From: an uncultured Paracoccaceae bacterium
GTDB taxonomy: Bacteria > Pseudomonadota > Alphaproteobacteria > Rhodobacterales > Rhodobacteraceae
NCBI GenBank assembly: GCA_937924905.1
Contig: CALDUK010000001.1
Coordinates: 1 to 64,000 of the forward strand
Length of the DNA: 64,000 nt
Reading direction: 5' to 3'
The notes under the pieces are model-generated. The model was not told the DNA's origin, ran no database searches, and saw only the letters and a program-made list of their open reading frames with translations. The translations under genes and the position numbers were made by a program. Below are positions 26,848-38,681 of the stretch, one piece after another; positions within the stretch are counted from its first letter, which is position 1, and each line of letters opens with the position of its first letter.

Positions 26848-28359
26848 ATGTACGATGTAGATCCAAATGCGCGGTCCGAGCGGCGGGTCATTGTCGTCGG
26901 CGCTGGCATGGGTGGCCTGGCGACCGCACTGCGTCTTCGGGCAAGAGGGTTTCACGTAACCCTTTTGGACAGCCACCCTTGGGTTGGCGGCAAGATGCGC
27001 ACCGTCCCGTCCGGCGCCGGCCCTGTGGATGCCGGGCCAACTGTTTTGACGATGAAGCCTGTGTTTGACGATCTTTTTGCATCGACAGGTGCGCTGCTTG
27101 ATGACCAAGTTACGCTGATTGAAGAACCCTTGTTGGCGCGCCATTTCTGGCCAGATGGCAGCACGCTGGATCTGACGTCGAACCGCGATCAGAATATCGC
27201 GGCCATAGAAAACTTTTCGAATGCAAAGTCCGCGTCTGAATTTGCTGCGTTTTCAAATAAGACGCGCGAGCTGTTCGAGATGTTCGAAGCGCCCATGATG
27301 CAAACGGCTGAACCGCGCGTGTCGCAGTTGGCAAAAGGTGTCCTGCGTTCGCCCCAGCATTTGGCCACCGTTTCGCCCTTTGCGACGCTGGCGTCGCTGT
27401 TGCGGCGTCAATTTTCAGACCCGCGCTTGCGTCAGCTTTTCGGTCGCTATGCCACTTATGTGGGCGGGTCGCCGACGCACGCCCCGGCCCTGCTGGCCCT
27501 GATCTGGCAAGCCGAGGCAAATGGGGTCTGGCGTGTGTCCGGCGGTATGCATCATCTGGCCGAGGCTTTGGCAGACCGGTTTCAGGCCATTGGAGGACGG
27601 ATGCGTCTGAATACGCCCGTCGACGAAATAATGATCGGGTCAAATGGCGTCGATGGTGTTCGGCTGAAAACCGGCGAAACGTTGGACGCGGAATGCGTCG
27701 TCTATTGCGGGGACCCGCGCGCCTTGGCCAACGGTCACCTTGGCGGCAGCGTATCGGGCGTAGCTGCGAAAACCCGAACCGCACCGCGCAGCCTGTCTGC
27801 CCACGTCTGGAGCTTTGCGGCACAGGTTGAACCCCCACTGCCCCTTGCGCATCACAACGTGTTCTTCGCCCAGGACCCAACAGCCGAGTTCGAAGATTTG
27901 GCGGGCGGTGCCATCCCGACTGACCCAACAATTTACATCTGCGCTGAGGATCGCGGCACGTTTCAATCCGTGCCGTCCGGGGCCGAGCGGTTCGAGATTA
28001 TTCTGAACGCGCCCCCGCTGACCGATGCTTTCGCCGGACACAACGAGGAAGAGATATGTCGCCAAACGACCTTTCAGACCCTGAAGCGCTTCGGCCTGAC
28101 GTTCGATCCTCTGCCAGCGGACAACGCGTTGAGCACGCCAACGACATACAACACGCTGTTTCCGGCAAGCGCGGGATCGCTTTACGGACAAAGCCCGCAC
28201 GGCATGACAGCGGCGTTGAAGCGCCCACGCGCACGGACGGCGATCAACGGGCTGTATCTGGCGGGCGGCGGGACGCATCCGGGGGCGGGTGTGCCGATGG
28301 CAGCGCTTTCCGGCAAGCACGCGGCCGAGGCGATCATGCGGGACCACGCTTTGACCTGA
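26848..28359 (+). CDS. crtD: Carotenoid 3,4-desaturase (methoxyneurosporene dehydrogenase)
   Basis: ~503 aa; RRVIVVGAGMGGLATALRLRARGFHVTLLDSHPWVGGKMRTVPSGAGPVDAGPTVLTM; next to crtC; start could be 26824. Confidence 0.93.
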   Translation: MYDVDPNARSERRVIVVGAGMGGLATALRLRARGFHVTLLDSHPWVGGKMRTVPSGAGPVDAGPTVLTMKPVFDDLFASTGALLDDQVTLIEEPLLARHFWPDGSTLDLTSNRDQNIAAIENFSNAKSASEFAAFSNKTRELFEMFEAPMMQTAEPRVSQLAKGVLRSPQHLATVSPFATLASLLRRQFSDPRLRQLFGRYATYVGGSPTHAPALLALIWQAEANGVWRVSGGMHHLAEALADRFQAIGGRMRLNTPVDEIMIGSNGVDGVRLKTGETLDAECVVYCGDPRALANGHLGGSVSGVAAKTRTAPRSLSAHVWSFAAQVEPPLPLAHHNVFFAQDPTAEFEDLAGGAIPTDPTIYICAEDRGTFQSVPSGAERFEIILNAPPLTDAFAGHNEEEICRQTTFQTLKRFGLTFDPLPADNALSTPTTYNTLFPASAGSLYGQSPHGMTAALKRPRARTAINGLYLAGGGTHPGAGVPMAALSGKHAAEAIMRDHALT

Positions 28360-29270
28360 CAGTTGGGCCTGATGGCTATGCCTGGTGGTATATCGACGGA
28401 ATCAGCCACGACGGAACACGCGCAATTTCGATCATTGCATTTATCGGTTCAGTCTTTTCGCCGTGGTATCGGTGGTCGGGGCGGCGTGATCCGCACAACC
28501 ACGTTTGCATCAATGTCGCCACATACGGGCCGGGCGGACGGTTCACTATGACCGACCGCGGACGGTCTGCGTTACGACAGACCGAGCATAGCTTCACGGT
28601 TGGACCATCCTCACTTACTTGGCACGGTGATCGATTGGTCATCAATGTCGACGAAATTGGTGCGCCACCAATGGTAAGCCGGGTGCGCGGTCAGATTGTG
28701 CTGACCCCGGCTGCTGTAACAGATATCGACGTGGCCCTGACCCCGGATGAAGCGCATATTTGGCGACCATTCGCACCTGTAGCCGACATCGACGTTTCAC
28801 TGGATGCAAAAGGTTGGCAATGGTCGGGGCACGGGTATTTCGACGCTAATTTCGGGACACGGTCGTTGGAAGCGGATTTCGACACGTGGACTTGGGGGCG
28901 TTACCCGACTGCAGATGGCGCGACTTGTTTTTACGACGCCCAGCGCCGCGATGGCACGGAACTTAACACAGCCATTGCCTTCGGCAAAGATGGGACGCCC
29001 CGGGCGATAGACGCGCCGTCAAAGGTTACGTTTCGACGCTCGCTTTGGGCTGTGGCGCGGGAAACCCGCGCCGATGCAGGGTATGGGCCAAAGCAGGTAA
29101 AGGCGATGCTGGATGCGCCTTTTTATTCACGTGCAATGGTCAGGACGAAATTGGACGGGCAAGAAACGGTTGGCGTGCATGAGGCACTGGATCTTCGCCG
29201 CTATCGATGGCCCTGGCTTATGCCCATGATTGCCGTTCGGGTGCCCCGCCGGGCTGGCTGGCGCTTTTAG
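28356..29270 (+). CDS. crtC: Hydroxyneurosporene synthase (carotenoid 1,2-hydratase)
   Basis: CrtC-like sequence begins near ..GPRFDLTVGPDGYAWWYIDGISHDGTRAISIIAFIGSVFSPWYRWSGRRDPHNHVCINVATYG; 5' limit unresolved (only ATG/GTG/TTG in frame is ATG 28056 inside crtD). Confidence 0.88.
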   Translation: MTVGPDGYAWWYIDGISHDGTRAISIIAFIGSVFSPWYRWSGRRDPHNHVCINVATYGPGGRFTMTDRGRSALRQTEHSFTVGPSSLTWHGDRLVINVDEIGAPPMVSRVRGQIVLTPAAVTDIDVALTPDEAHIWRPFAPVADIDVSLDAKGWQWSGHGYFDANFGTRSLEADFDTWTWGRYPTADGATCFYDAQRRDGTELNTAIAFGKDGTPRAIDAPSKVTFRRSLWAVARETRADAGYGPKQVKAMLDAPFYSRAMVRTKLDGQETVGVHEALDLRRYRWPWLMPMIAVRVPRRAGWRF

Positions 29271-29272
29271 AA

Positions 29273-29728
29273 TTACTGTCCGGGATTGAGGCGCATGACC
29301 TGAATGTTCAACGCGCCTGCGATCGAGACCCAGATCAGGTAGGGCACGAACAACAGACCCGCCACCGTATCAAGCTGGAACAACGCGATCATGCAAGCCG
29401 CGACCGACAACCAAAGCGCGGTCAAGACAATCAGGCCGCCTTTGATGCGTTGCAGCCCAAAAAAGATTGGGGTCCAAAGCGTGTTGAACGCGATTTGCAG
29501 CGCCCAAAGCGCCAGGGCCAGACTGCTTGCCGGCAAAACGGCCGCCCGTGCCGCAGCAGCTGCCATGCAAAGGTAAAGAAGCGACCATGCGACAGGGAAA
29601 AGCCAATCGGGTGGTGTCCAGCTGGGCTTTTCAAGATCCCGGTACCATTGCCCCGGGGGGAAAACACCACCGGTCACGCCTGCCGCTGCACAAGCGCAAA
29701 GAAAGATTGCAAAAAACATCCAGATCAT
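29273..29728 (-). CDS. tspO: Tryptophan-rich sensory protein TspO
   Basis: MIWMFFAIFLCACAAAGVTGGVFPPGQWYRDLEKPSWTPPDWLFPVAW; TspO/MBR family; overlaps crtB stop. Confidence 0.93.
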   Translation of the reverse strand: MIWMFFAIFLCACAAAGVTGGVFPPGQWYRDLEKPSWTPPDWLFPVAWSLLYLCMAAAAARAAVLPASSLALALWALQIAFNTLWTPIFFGLQRIKGGLIVLTALWLSVAACMIALFQLDTVAGLLFVPYLIWVSIAGALNIQVMRLNPGQ

Positions 29729-30759
29729 AGGTTCGAACCTGCCCCAGCGGTGATCAAATCGGCACGAGCCGCGTCTTGACGCTTTAGCTGCGTAAGGGCG
29801 TCGGTTATCTTGTCGCTCCAATGATCGGGTTCAGCATGGGCGGTGGCGTCGATCAAAAAGGCGGTTTCCGGTAACGGCCGCGCGTGGATCATCGGCGATA
29901 CCGGCATGGCGACGGTGCCTGCCGTTCGGGCCAGTGACCAGCCCGCCAACCCGATCTTATGCGCCTTGGTCGTAATGGCGCGCTTGGCAATGGAATTGTG
30001 ACCCATGGTCCGAATGCGCGTGCCGATTGCCGCATAGATGAACCGCGCGGCAAAAATGCCGGGGCGTGTGCGTAAGGGCAGTGCGCCGATGCCAGCCTCG
30101 GACCGGACATAAAGCCGTTCGGCTTCGATCAACAGTTGGCGCACCATAGCGCGCACCGCTTTGGTCGGTTGCGGGTTGGCCAGAAACGCATCCCCTTCGA
30201 TGCCTGAACGTTCCAGCCAAGCAAGGGGCAGATAAAGACGGCCTTCCAACGCATCTTCGCCCACGTCGCGTGCGATATTTGTCAATTGCATCGCGATACC
30301 CAGATCAGCCGCACGGGCCAGTGCATGGCGGTCACGAATGCGCATCAGGACACACATCATCACGCCCACAGCGCTGGCAACGCGCGCGCTATAACCGACA
30401 AGATCCGATAGCGTCCGGTATTGGCGAACGTCCGCGTCCCACGCCAGCCCTTCAAGCAGCGCCTCGGGCAACGCGCGCGGCATGTCGAAATCTTCAACAA
30501 CCGATGCAAACGCCCGGTCGGGCGCGGCGTTGCGGGGACAGCCTGCATAGACGAGTTCAAGGCGTTCCGAGAGGTCTTCGACAGCCGCACGTTTTTTGTT
30601 GGACAAATCAACTTCGTCATCTGCCAGGCGGCAAAAGGCGTAAAGCGCAAGCGACGGGTCCCGCACTTTGCGCGGCAAAAGACGCGAAGCGGCGTGAAAT
30701 GAAAGCGATCCGTGTCGGATCGCCTCGCGGCAGTGTTCCAGATCAGCGGCGTCGATCAT
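29725..30759 (-). CDS. crtB: Phytoene synthase
   Basis: 344 aa, ALYAFCRLADDEVDL..LGIAMQLTNIARDVGEDALEGRLYLPLAWL. Confidence 0.95.
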   Translation of the reverse strand: MIDAADLEHCREAIRHGSLSFHAASRLLPRKVRDPSLALYAFCRLADDEVDLSNKKRAAVEDLSERLELVYAGCPRNAAPDRAFASVVEDFDMPRALPEALLEGLAWDADVRQYRTLSDLVGYSARVASAVGVMMCVLMRIRDRHALARAADLGIAMQLTNIARDVGEDALEGRLYLPLAWLERSGIEGDAFLANPQPTKAVRAMVRQLLIEAERLYVRSEAGIGALPLRTRPGIFAARFIYAAIGTRIRTMGHNSIAKRAITTKAHKIGLAGWSLARTAGTVAMPVSPMIHARPLPETAFLIDATAHAEPDHWSDKITDALTQLKRQDAARADLITAGAGSNL

Positions 30760-32300
30760 GTCACGTGCTCCGGATCAGGGACAAGACTTGCCAAAACCTC
30801 GGCACTGGCGACAACACCCGGCAGGCCAGCACCGGGATGCGTGCCAGCGCCTGTCAGATACAAACCCGACGCCTCTTCGCTTACGTTGTGCGGGCGGAAC
30901 CACGCGCTTTGGAAAATGCGCGGCTCCATCGAAAAGCCGGTGCCCATGGGCGACAAATAGCGGTCGCGGAACGTATTTGGCGTAAAGACTTCGGACGCGG
31001 TGACGTGCTGACCAAGCCCCGGCAAAAGCTGATCTTCAAGCATTGTTTGAACTTTCTGGCGGTATGTTTCGCCCATAGCATTCCAATCGACAGGATCGTC
31101 ATGGCCCAGATGCGGCACCGGGCTGAGTGCATAGAATGTGTCATCGCCGTCGGGCGCGGCCGATGGATCGGTGACCGTTGGCCGGTGGACATAAAGGCTC
31201 ATGTCATCGGCTAGCTTACCTTTGATAAAAATGTCATTGACCAGCCCTGTGTAACGGGGGCCGTTCAGGATGGTGTGGTGCCCTACATCCGGCCAAAGAT
31301 CGCGGGTGCCCTTCGTCCCAAAGTACCAGACGAACAACCCCATGGACCAACGTGACCTTTTCAGACGCGCGGGCGTCCAGCGACGTTTTTTGTGGTTTCG
31401 AAGCAGCCGGTTATAGGTGTGGCCGCTGTCTGCGTTTGAAACGACAATATCCGCTGTCAGGATTTCGCCACTGGTCAGACGAACCGCACGCACGCGACCT
31501 TTTTCAACCAGAATTTCGTCCGCTTCCGTTTCATATCGGACCAAACCGCCCTGATCCTGAACAACGTCGGCCATGGCTTTGGCAATCGCTTCGACCCCGC
31601 CCATGGCGTAATGAACACCAAACTCCTTTTCGAGATGGCTGACCAATATATACATCGATGTGACGTTGAACGGGTCGCCACCAATGAAAAGTGGATGGAA
31701 CGAAAATGCCATTTGCAAGCGCGGGTCTTTGAACCGTCGTTCAGCGTGCCGCGCGACGGAACGGTCGGCGCGCAACCATGCAAATCTTGGCAGCACCTCG
31801 ATCAGATCCCAGAGCCGGTGCATGGATCGGCGCCCAAGGTCTTCGAACCCGAACCGATAGCGCGCTTCGCTGTCTTTCAGAAAACGGTCGTAACTTTTTG
31901 TGTCTTGCGGTGACAGACGCGCAATTTCGGCGCGCATGGCGTCAGTTGATTGATGCGCTGCAAATTTCGAACCATCGGGCCAGCGGATTTCATAGAACGG
32001 ATCCAATGGGCGTAGATCAACATCTGCATCAAAATCGCGCCCGCACGCTGCCCAAAGTTCGCGAAAGACCTTTGGTACCGTGACAATCGTTGGCCCCAAA
32101 TCAAACCGGTGCCCATCTTGCCAAAGTGCCGAACCGCGACCACCTGGCCCTTCCAGCCGGTCGATCAGCGTGACGCGGTATCCTTTGGCCCCCAGCCGCA
32201 TGGCGGATGCAAGGCCGCCCAACCCGGCGCCGATGACAATAGCCTTGGGGGCTGTATGAGATTGCGCAAGGGCGGACAGGTTGGGATCGGACCGAGTCAT
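30756..32300 (-). CDS. crtI: Phytoene desaturase
   Basis: 514 aa, KAIVIGAGLGGLASAMRLGAKGYRVTLIDRLEGPGGRGSALWQDGHRFDLGPTIVTVP. Confidence 0.95.
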   Translation of the reverse strand: MTRSDPNLSALAQSHTAPKAIVIGAGLGGLASAMRLGAKGYRVTLIDRLEGPGGRGSALWQDGHRFDLGPTIVTVPKVFRELWAACGRDFDADVDLRPLDPFYEIRWPDGSKFAAHQSTDAMRAEIARLSPQDTKSYDRFLKDSEARYRFGFEDLGRRSMHRLWDLIEVLPRFAWLRADRSVARHAERRFKDPRLQMAFSFHPLFIGGDPFNVTSMYILVSHLEKEFGVHYAMGGVEAIAKAMADVVQDQGGLVRYETEADEILVEKGRVRAVRLTSGEILTADIVVSNADSGHTYNRLLRNHKKRRWTPARLKRSRWSMGLFVWYFGTKGTRDLWPDVGHHTILNGPRYTGLVNDIFIKGKLADDMSLYVHRPTVTDPSAAPDGDDTFYALSPVPHLGHDDPVDWNAMGETYRQKVQTMLEDQLLPGLGQHVTASEVFTPNTFRDRYLSPMGTGFSMEPRIFQSAWFRPHNVSEEASGLYLTGAGTHPGAGLPGVVASAEVLASLVPDPEHVT

Positions 32301-32316
32301 AAGGAAATGGTATATG

Positions 32317-32334
32317 TGTCAGTTTGAATTGACA
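32317..32334. promoter_or_regulatory. PpsR/CrtJ operator 1 in crtI-crtA divergent promoter
   Basis: TGTCAGTTTGAATTGACA = TGT-N12-ACA. Confidence 0.85.
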
Positions 32335-32357
32335 ATCTTCCTGTTATTCGTCGAGAA

Positions 32358-32375
32358 TGTAACTCTGGATTGACA
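32358..32375. promoter_or_regulatory. PpsR/CrtJ operator 2 in crtI-crtA divergent promoter
   Basis: TGTAACTCTGGATTGACA = TGT-N12-ACA; 23-bp spacer from site 1. Confidence 0.75.
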
Positions 32376-32379
32376 GTGT

Positions 32380-33102
32380 ATGGGAGAGCCCGCCATCCAA
32401 ATCGTCACGCTCAGTTTCTTTCGTTTCGATACTCTGTCGGCGCGCTTGTGGGCGTTTGCCATGATGGGACTTGCGCGGGGAACCATGACGCGCATGCCGG
32501 ATCTGGCGTTTTGGAAGCTTTGCGGATCGGGAACCGGCGAAGGGTTTACGCCAAAGCCGAACACCCGCGTTTATGCCATCCTATGTGTTTGGCCTGACGA
32601 AGAAACCGCGCGGGCACGATTGGCCGACGAAACCATATTTGCGCGATACCGAGCGCGATCCGTTGAAGACTGGACTGTGCTGATGACCCCGGTTTCAACC
32701 TGGGGCGCATGGGATGGGGTCACGCCATTTTCAACAAAGAAACCCGGGTATCAGGGACCTTTGGCCGCTTTGACACGCGCTTCTCTTCGGCCAAGCGCAC
32801 TGCTTCGGTTTTGGCGCCGGGTGCCGGATATCAGCAGCGTGATTGGATCGGATCCGAATGTGGCGTTCAAGATCGGGATTGGCGAGGTGCCTCTGTTGCA
32901 CCAAGTGACGTTTTCAATTTGGCCCGACACCACGACCATGGCGGCATTCGCACGCGATAAAAGTGGGCCGCACGCGCATGCCATCCAGGCTGTGCGCGAC
33001 GGCGACTGGTTTCGCGAAGAACTGTACGCTCGTTTTCAGATCATTGGCGACATAGGAACATGGCGGGGCGAAAGCCCGCTAAAGGCACTTTCACTGACAT
33101 GA
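32380..33102 (+). CDS. crtA: Spheroidene monooxygenase
   Basis: 240 aa, IVTLSFFRFDTLSARLWAFAMMGLARGTMTRMPDLAFWKLCGSGTGEGFTPKPNTRVYAILCVWPD. Confidence 0.94.
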   Translation: MGEPAIQIVTLSFFRFDTLSARLWAFAMMGLARGTMTRMPDLAFWKLCGSGTGEGFTPKPNTRVYAILCVWPDEETARARLADETIFARYRARSVEDWTVLMTPVSTWGAWDGVTPFSTKKPGYQGPLAALTRASLRPSALLRFWRRVPDISSVIGSDPNVAFKIGIGEVPLLHQVTFSIWPDTTTMAAFARDKSGPHAHAIQAVRDGDWFREELYARFQIIGDIGTWRGESPLKALSLT

Positions 33103-34103
33103 CACAAGCTTTCCCCTTTTCCGCAATCGTCGGCCAGGACGATATGAAACGTGCGATGATCCTGACGGCCATCGACCCCAAACTAGGGGGTGTATTGGTC
33201 TTTGGAGACAGGGGCACAGGCAAAAGCACCGCCGTACGCGCCTTGGCGGCTTTGCTGCCCGAGATAAGCGCGATCAAAGGTTGCCCGATCAATTCGGAAA
33301 CCGCCAAGGAGGTTCCGGATTGGGCCGAATTGAAAACCCGCACGCCTGTCACACGCCCCACACCGGTGGTTGATCTTCCACTGGGCGTGACGGAAGACAG
33401 GGTGACCGGCGCGCTGGACATCGAACGGGCTTTGACACGCGGCGAGAAAGCGTTTCAATCCGGACTGCTGGCACAAGCGAACCGGGGCTATCTTTACATT
33501 GACGAAGTGAATCTGCTGGAGGACCACATCGTCGATCTTTTGCTGGATGTGGCGCAATCCGGCGAAAACGTAGTCGAACGTGAAGGCCTGTCTATCCGGC
33601 ACCCGGCCCGTTTTGTCTTGGTTGGGTCGGGCAATCCCGAAGAAGGCGAGTTGCGACCGCAGCTTCTGGACCGGTTCGGATTGTCGGTCGAAGTGCGGTC
33701 GCCCACTGATATTGACGAACGGATCGAAGTCATCAAACGGCGCGACGCTTTTGAAAGCAACCCAAAGAATTTCCTGCGTCGGTTCCGTCCGAAAGACGCC
33801 GAAATTCGGGACCGCATCCTGACAGCTCGTGAGAAATTGCCGGGTATAGAGACGAAAAGGCCGGTTTTGAAAGACTGCGCACAGCTATGTGTGACACTTG
33901 GCGCCGACGGGTTGCGGGGTGAATTGACGCTTCTGCGGGCCGGACGCGCATTGGCAGCTTTCGAAGGCGATGATGCCCTGCACCGCGACCACTTGCGCAC
34001 AGTGGCCCCGTTGGCTTTGTCGCATCGATTGCGGCGTGACCCGCTGGACGAAGCCGGGTCTGCTGCGCGGGTTGCGCGCACGGTCAAAGACGTTTTGGGA
34101 TGA
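33099..34103 (+). CDS. bchI: Magnesium chelatase ATPase subunit I
   Basis: MTQAFPFSAIVGQDDMKRAMILTAIDPKLGGVLVFGDRGTGKSTAVRALAALLP; AAA+; ATGA overlap with crtA. Confidence 0.96.
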   Translation: MTQAFPFSAIVGQDDMKRAMILTAIDPKLGGVLVFGDRGTGKSTAVRALAALLPEISAIKGCPINSETAKEVPDWAELKTRTPVTRPTPVVDLPLGVTEDRVTGALDIERALTRGEKAFQSGLLAQANRGYLYIDEVNLLEDHIVDLLLDVAQSGENVVEREGLSIRHPARFVLVGSGNPEEGELRPQLLDRFGLSVEVRSPTDIDERIEVIKRRDAFESNPKNFLRRFRPKDAEIRDRILTAREKLPGIETKRPVLKDCAQLCVTLGADGLRGELTLLRAGRALAAFEGDDALHRDHLRTVAPLALSHRLRRDPLDEAGSAARVARTVKDVLG

Positions 34104-35755
34104 CAGCTGGGAGCCAGGTCTGGGCACGCGCGCAATTGGCGCTAGAGCTCTTTGCTTTGGACCCGGCGCGTCTGCGCGGTGTCACGGTGAAAGCGCGGGC
34201 CGGACCTGTCAGGGACGTGTTTCTTGAAGCGGTGGCGGGACTACCGGGCCCGGTGCGCAAAGTGCATTCGGGCATGGGGTTTGATGCGCTTTTGGGTGGT
34301 TTGGACCTGAGCCAAACCTTGGCAAGTGGGCAGGTTCGGTTGCGCGCCGGCCTGCTGGATCAGCCAGGGACGGTTGTCTTGGCAATGGCCGAACGATGCC
34401 CGCCGGATATCGCCGCCATTTTGGCCGCCAAACTGGATACAAATCCGGACCTGTCGCTGATCATGCTTGATGAAGGGGCCGACCCCGACGAACAGGCTCC
34501 GCAAACGTTGCGCGACCGATTGGCGTTTCATGTTGAACTGGACGGGATTGGTCGGCTTGAAGCCAAACCGTTTCGATTGGCGGCACATCCCGTCCCTAGA
34601 CACGGGTCACGGTCGGCGAAAGATGTGGCGCACGCGATCCGCGATCTTACGATATTGGCCCAGCGACTGGGCATAGACACATTGCGCGCGCCCACATTTG
34701 CCGTTGAAACGGCAAAGGCGCTTGCCCACATGGACCGGCGGACAGTGCCAAATGACGCAGATATCCAATCAGCGGCAGAATTGGTTTTGGCGCCTCGCGC
34801 GACCCGATTGCCCGAACCGGAACCGGCAGAAGAAGAACAGCCCGAGGCCCCGGCGCCGCAGCAAACACAAGCGCAAGACGACCGTTTGCCCGACGATATG
34901 CTGATAGACGCGGTGCGCGCTGTTTTGCCTTTGGATTTGCTGGACACGCTTGCCACAGGTGGCACGCCACAAGCCAAAGGGTCGGGCGCGGGTCAGAAAA
35001 AGCGCAGCAATCGGCGCGGTCGTCCGATCCCGTCGCAGCCGGGGCGGTTGGACGGGCAATCAAGATTGGATTTGATTGCAACTTTACGAGCGGCTGCACC
35101 TTGGCAAAAGCTGCGTGGCCGGACGGGCGCGCGCTTGTGTGTGTATCCGTCCGATATCCGCTTGAAACGATTTGAAGAGAAATCTGACCGCATTCTTGTC
35201 TTTGCGGTCGATGCTTCTGGTTCGGCCGCTTTGGCGCGGTTGGGCGAAGCAAAGGGCGCTGTCGAGTTATTGCTGGCGCGGGCCTATGCTGCGCGGGATC
35301 ATGTGGCATTGATTGCGTTTCGGGGGGACAAGGCAGACGTACTTTTGCCGCCGACACGGTCGTTGGTGCAAACAAAACGACGTCTGGCATCCTTACCGGG
35401 CGGGGGCGGCACCCCTTTGGCCCATGGTTTGAAAACCGCCGCCGAACTTGCGCTGCACAGCCAATCGCAAGGGATGTCTCCGACCTTGGCTATTCTGACC
35501 GATGGGCGCGCGAATATTGCGCTGGATGGATCCCGCAATCGCGCCAAAGCAGGCGAAGACGCCAGCCAGATGGCCCGCTGGATAAGGGCGCGTGGCCTGC
35601 CGGCCATTGTTCTCGACTTAGGCACACGCCCGCAACCGGCACTGGCCGGTCTGGCGCGGGATATGGCCGGAACTTATCTGCCGCTGCCGCGCGCTGATGC
35701 GCACCGGTTAAGCGATGCATTGGAACAGGCGTTGGACCATGGACTGGGCGCGTGA
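34100..35755 (+). CDS. bchD: Magnesium chelatase subunit D
   Basis: 551 aa, AAA-like N-terminus, acidic/Pro-rich linker, C-terminal VWA domain (RILVFAVDASGSAALARL). Confidence 0.95.
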   Translation: MTAGSQVWARAQLALELFALDPARLRGVTVKARAGPVRDVFLEAVAGLPGPVRKVHSGMGFDALLGGLDLSQTLASGQVRLRAGLLDQPGTVVLAMAERCPPDIAAILAAKLDTNPDLSLIMLDEGADPDEQAPQTLRDRLAFHVELDGIGRLEAKPFRLAAHPVPRHGSRSAKDVAHAIRDLTILAQRLGIDTLRAPTFAVETAKALAHMDRRTVPNDADIQSAAELVLAPRATRLPEPEPAEEEQPEAPAPQQTQAQDDRLPDDMLIDAVRAVLPLDLLDTLATGGTPQAKGSGAGQKKRSNRRGRPIPSQPGRLDGQSRLDLIATLRAAAPWQKLRGRTGARLCVYPSDIRLKRFEEKSDRILVFAVDASGSAALARLGEAKGAVELLLARAYAARDHVALIAFRGDKADVLLPPTRSLVQTKRRLASLPGGGGTPLAHGLKTAAELALHSQSQGMSPTLAILTDGRANIALDGSRNRAKAGEDASQMARWIRARGLPAIVLDLGTRPQPALAGLARDMAGTYLPLPRADAHRLSDALEQALDHGLGA

Positions 35756-36587
35756 TCTTCCGGGCTGGAGCCTGCATGAACAATCCAGCCGGATAGTCTG
35801 TGGCCCGCATCGGTGGCATGTCCAAACGATGGGGGCTGGGCCCCAATTGCTGCTGTTGCCGGGGGCCGGATCGTCCACACATACCTGGCGCGCGCTTATC
35901 CCTGTTCTCGCCAAGCGTTTCTTGGTGCGTTCCATCGATCTGCCCGGGCAGGGGTTCACGCAATCGCCGGCGTCTGGGCGTTCGGGGTTGGATGAAATGG
36001 CCTTCGACATTGCTGAACTGTCCCGTCAAGAAGCTTGGGACACCCACGCCGTGATTGGTCATTCTGCAGGCACCGCGATTGCCTTGCGGCTAAGCCAGTC
36101 TTTGAACATCAAACAGGTCGTCGGCATCAATCCTGCTTTGGACAATTTCGACGGTGTTGCGGGCTGGCTTTTTCCCATTCTGGCGCGGTTTCTGGCGGCA
36201 AGCCCATTCACCGCCAGTCTTTTTACGATGGGGGCGTCGAAAGCGCGCGCGCGGCGTTTGATCGAAGGCACGGGGTCGATCATCTCAGACGAAGGGCTCA
36301 CGTTTTACACGCGCCTGATCAGTGATCGCACGCATGTCAACGGGGCGTTGCAGATGATGGCGCGGTGGCAGCTGGATCAGCTATTGGCCGACCTGCCCAC
36401 AATCAAAGCCAAAACTTTGTTTCTGACCGGGGCCAAGGATACGGCCGTGCCGCCCCGCGTCGCCCAAGACGCCGCCAAGCGGATGCAGAATGCAACGACT
36501 GTTCAGTTTGACGGTCTGGGACATCTTGCGCATGAAGAAGACCCAGACAGGGTGCTTGAACACATTCTGGGGTTCTTAAAAACCTAA
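35739..36587 (+). CDS. bchO: Alpha/beta hydrolase BchO, putative Mg chelatase accessory protein
   Basis: MDWARDLPGWSLHEQSSRIVCGPHRWHVQTMGAGPQLLLLPGAGSSTHTW; VIGHSAGTAIAL nucleophile elbow; overlaps bchD. Confidence 0.92.
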   Translation: MDWARDLPGWSLHEQSSRIVCGPHRWHVQTMGAGPQLLLLPGAGSSTHTWRALIPVLAKRFLVRSIDLPGQGFTQSPASGRSGLDEMAFDIAELSRQEAWDTHAVIGHSAGTAIALRLSQSLNIKQVVGINPALDNFDGVAGWLFPILARFLAASPFTASLFTMGASKARARRLIEGTGSIISDEGLTFYTRLISDRTHVNGALQMMARWQLDQLLADLPTIKAKTLFLTGAKDTAVPPRVAQDAAKRMQNATTVQFDGLGHLAHEEDPDRVLEHILGFLKT

Positions 36588-36590
36588 CCA

Positions 36591-38675
<2,085 letters not shown>

Positions 38676-38681
38676 TCAGAT

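Noticed and set aside
28056-28340. Annotating crtC from the ATG at 28056
   Set aside because: Would add ~100 residues encoded out of frame inside crtD with low-complexity composition; kept as an open question instead
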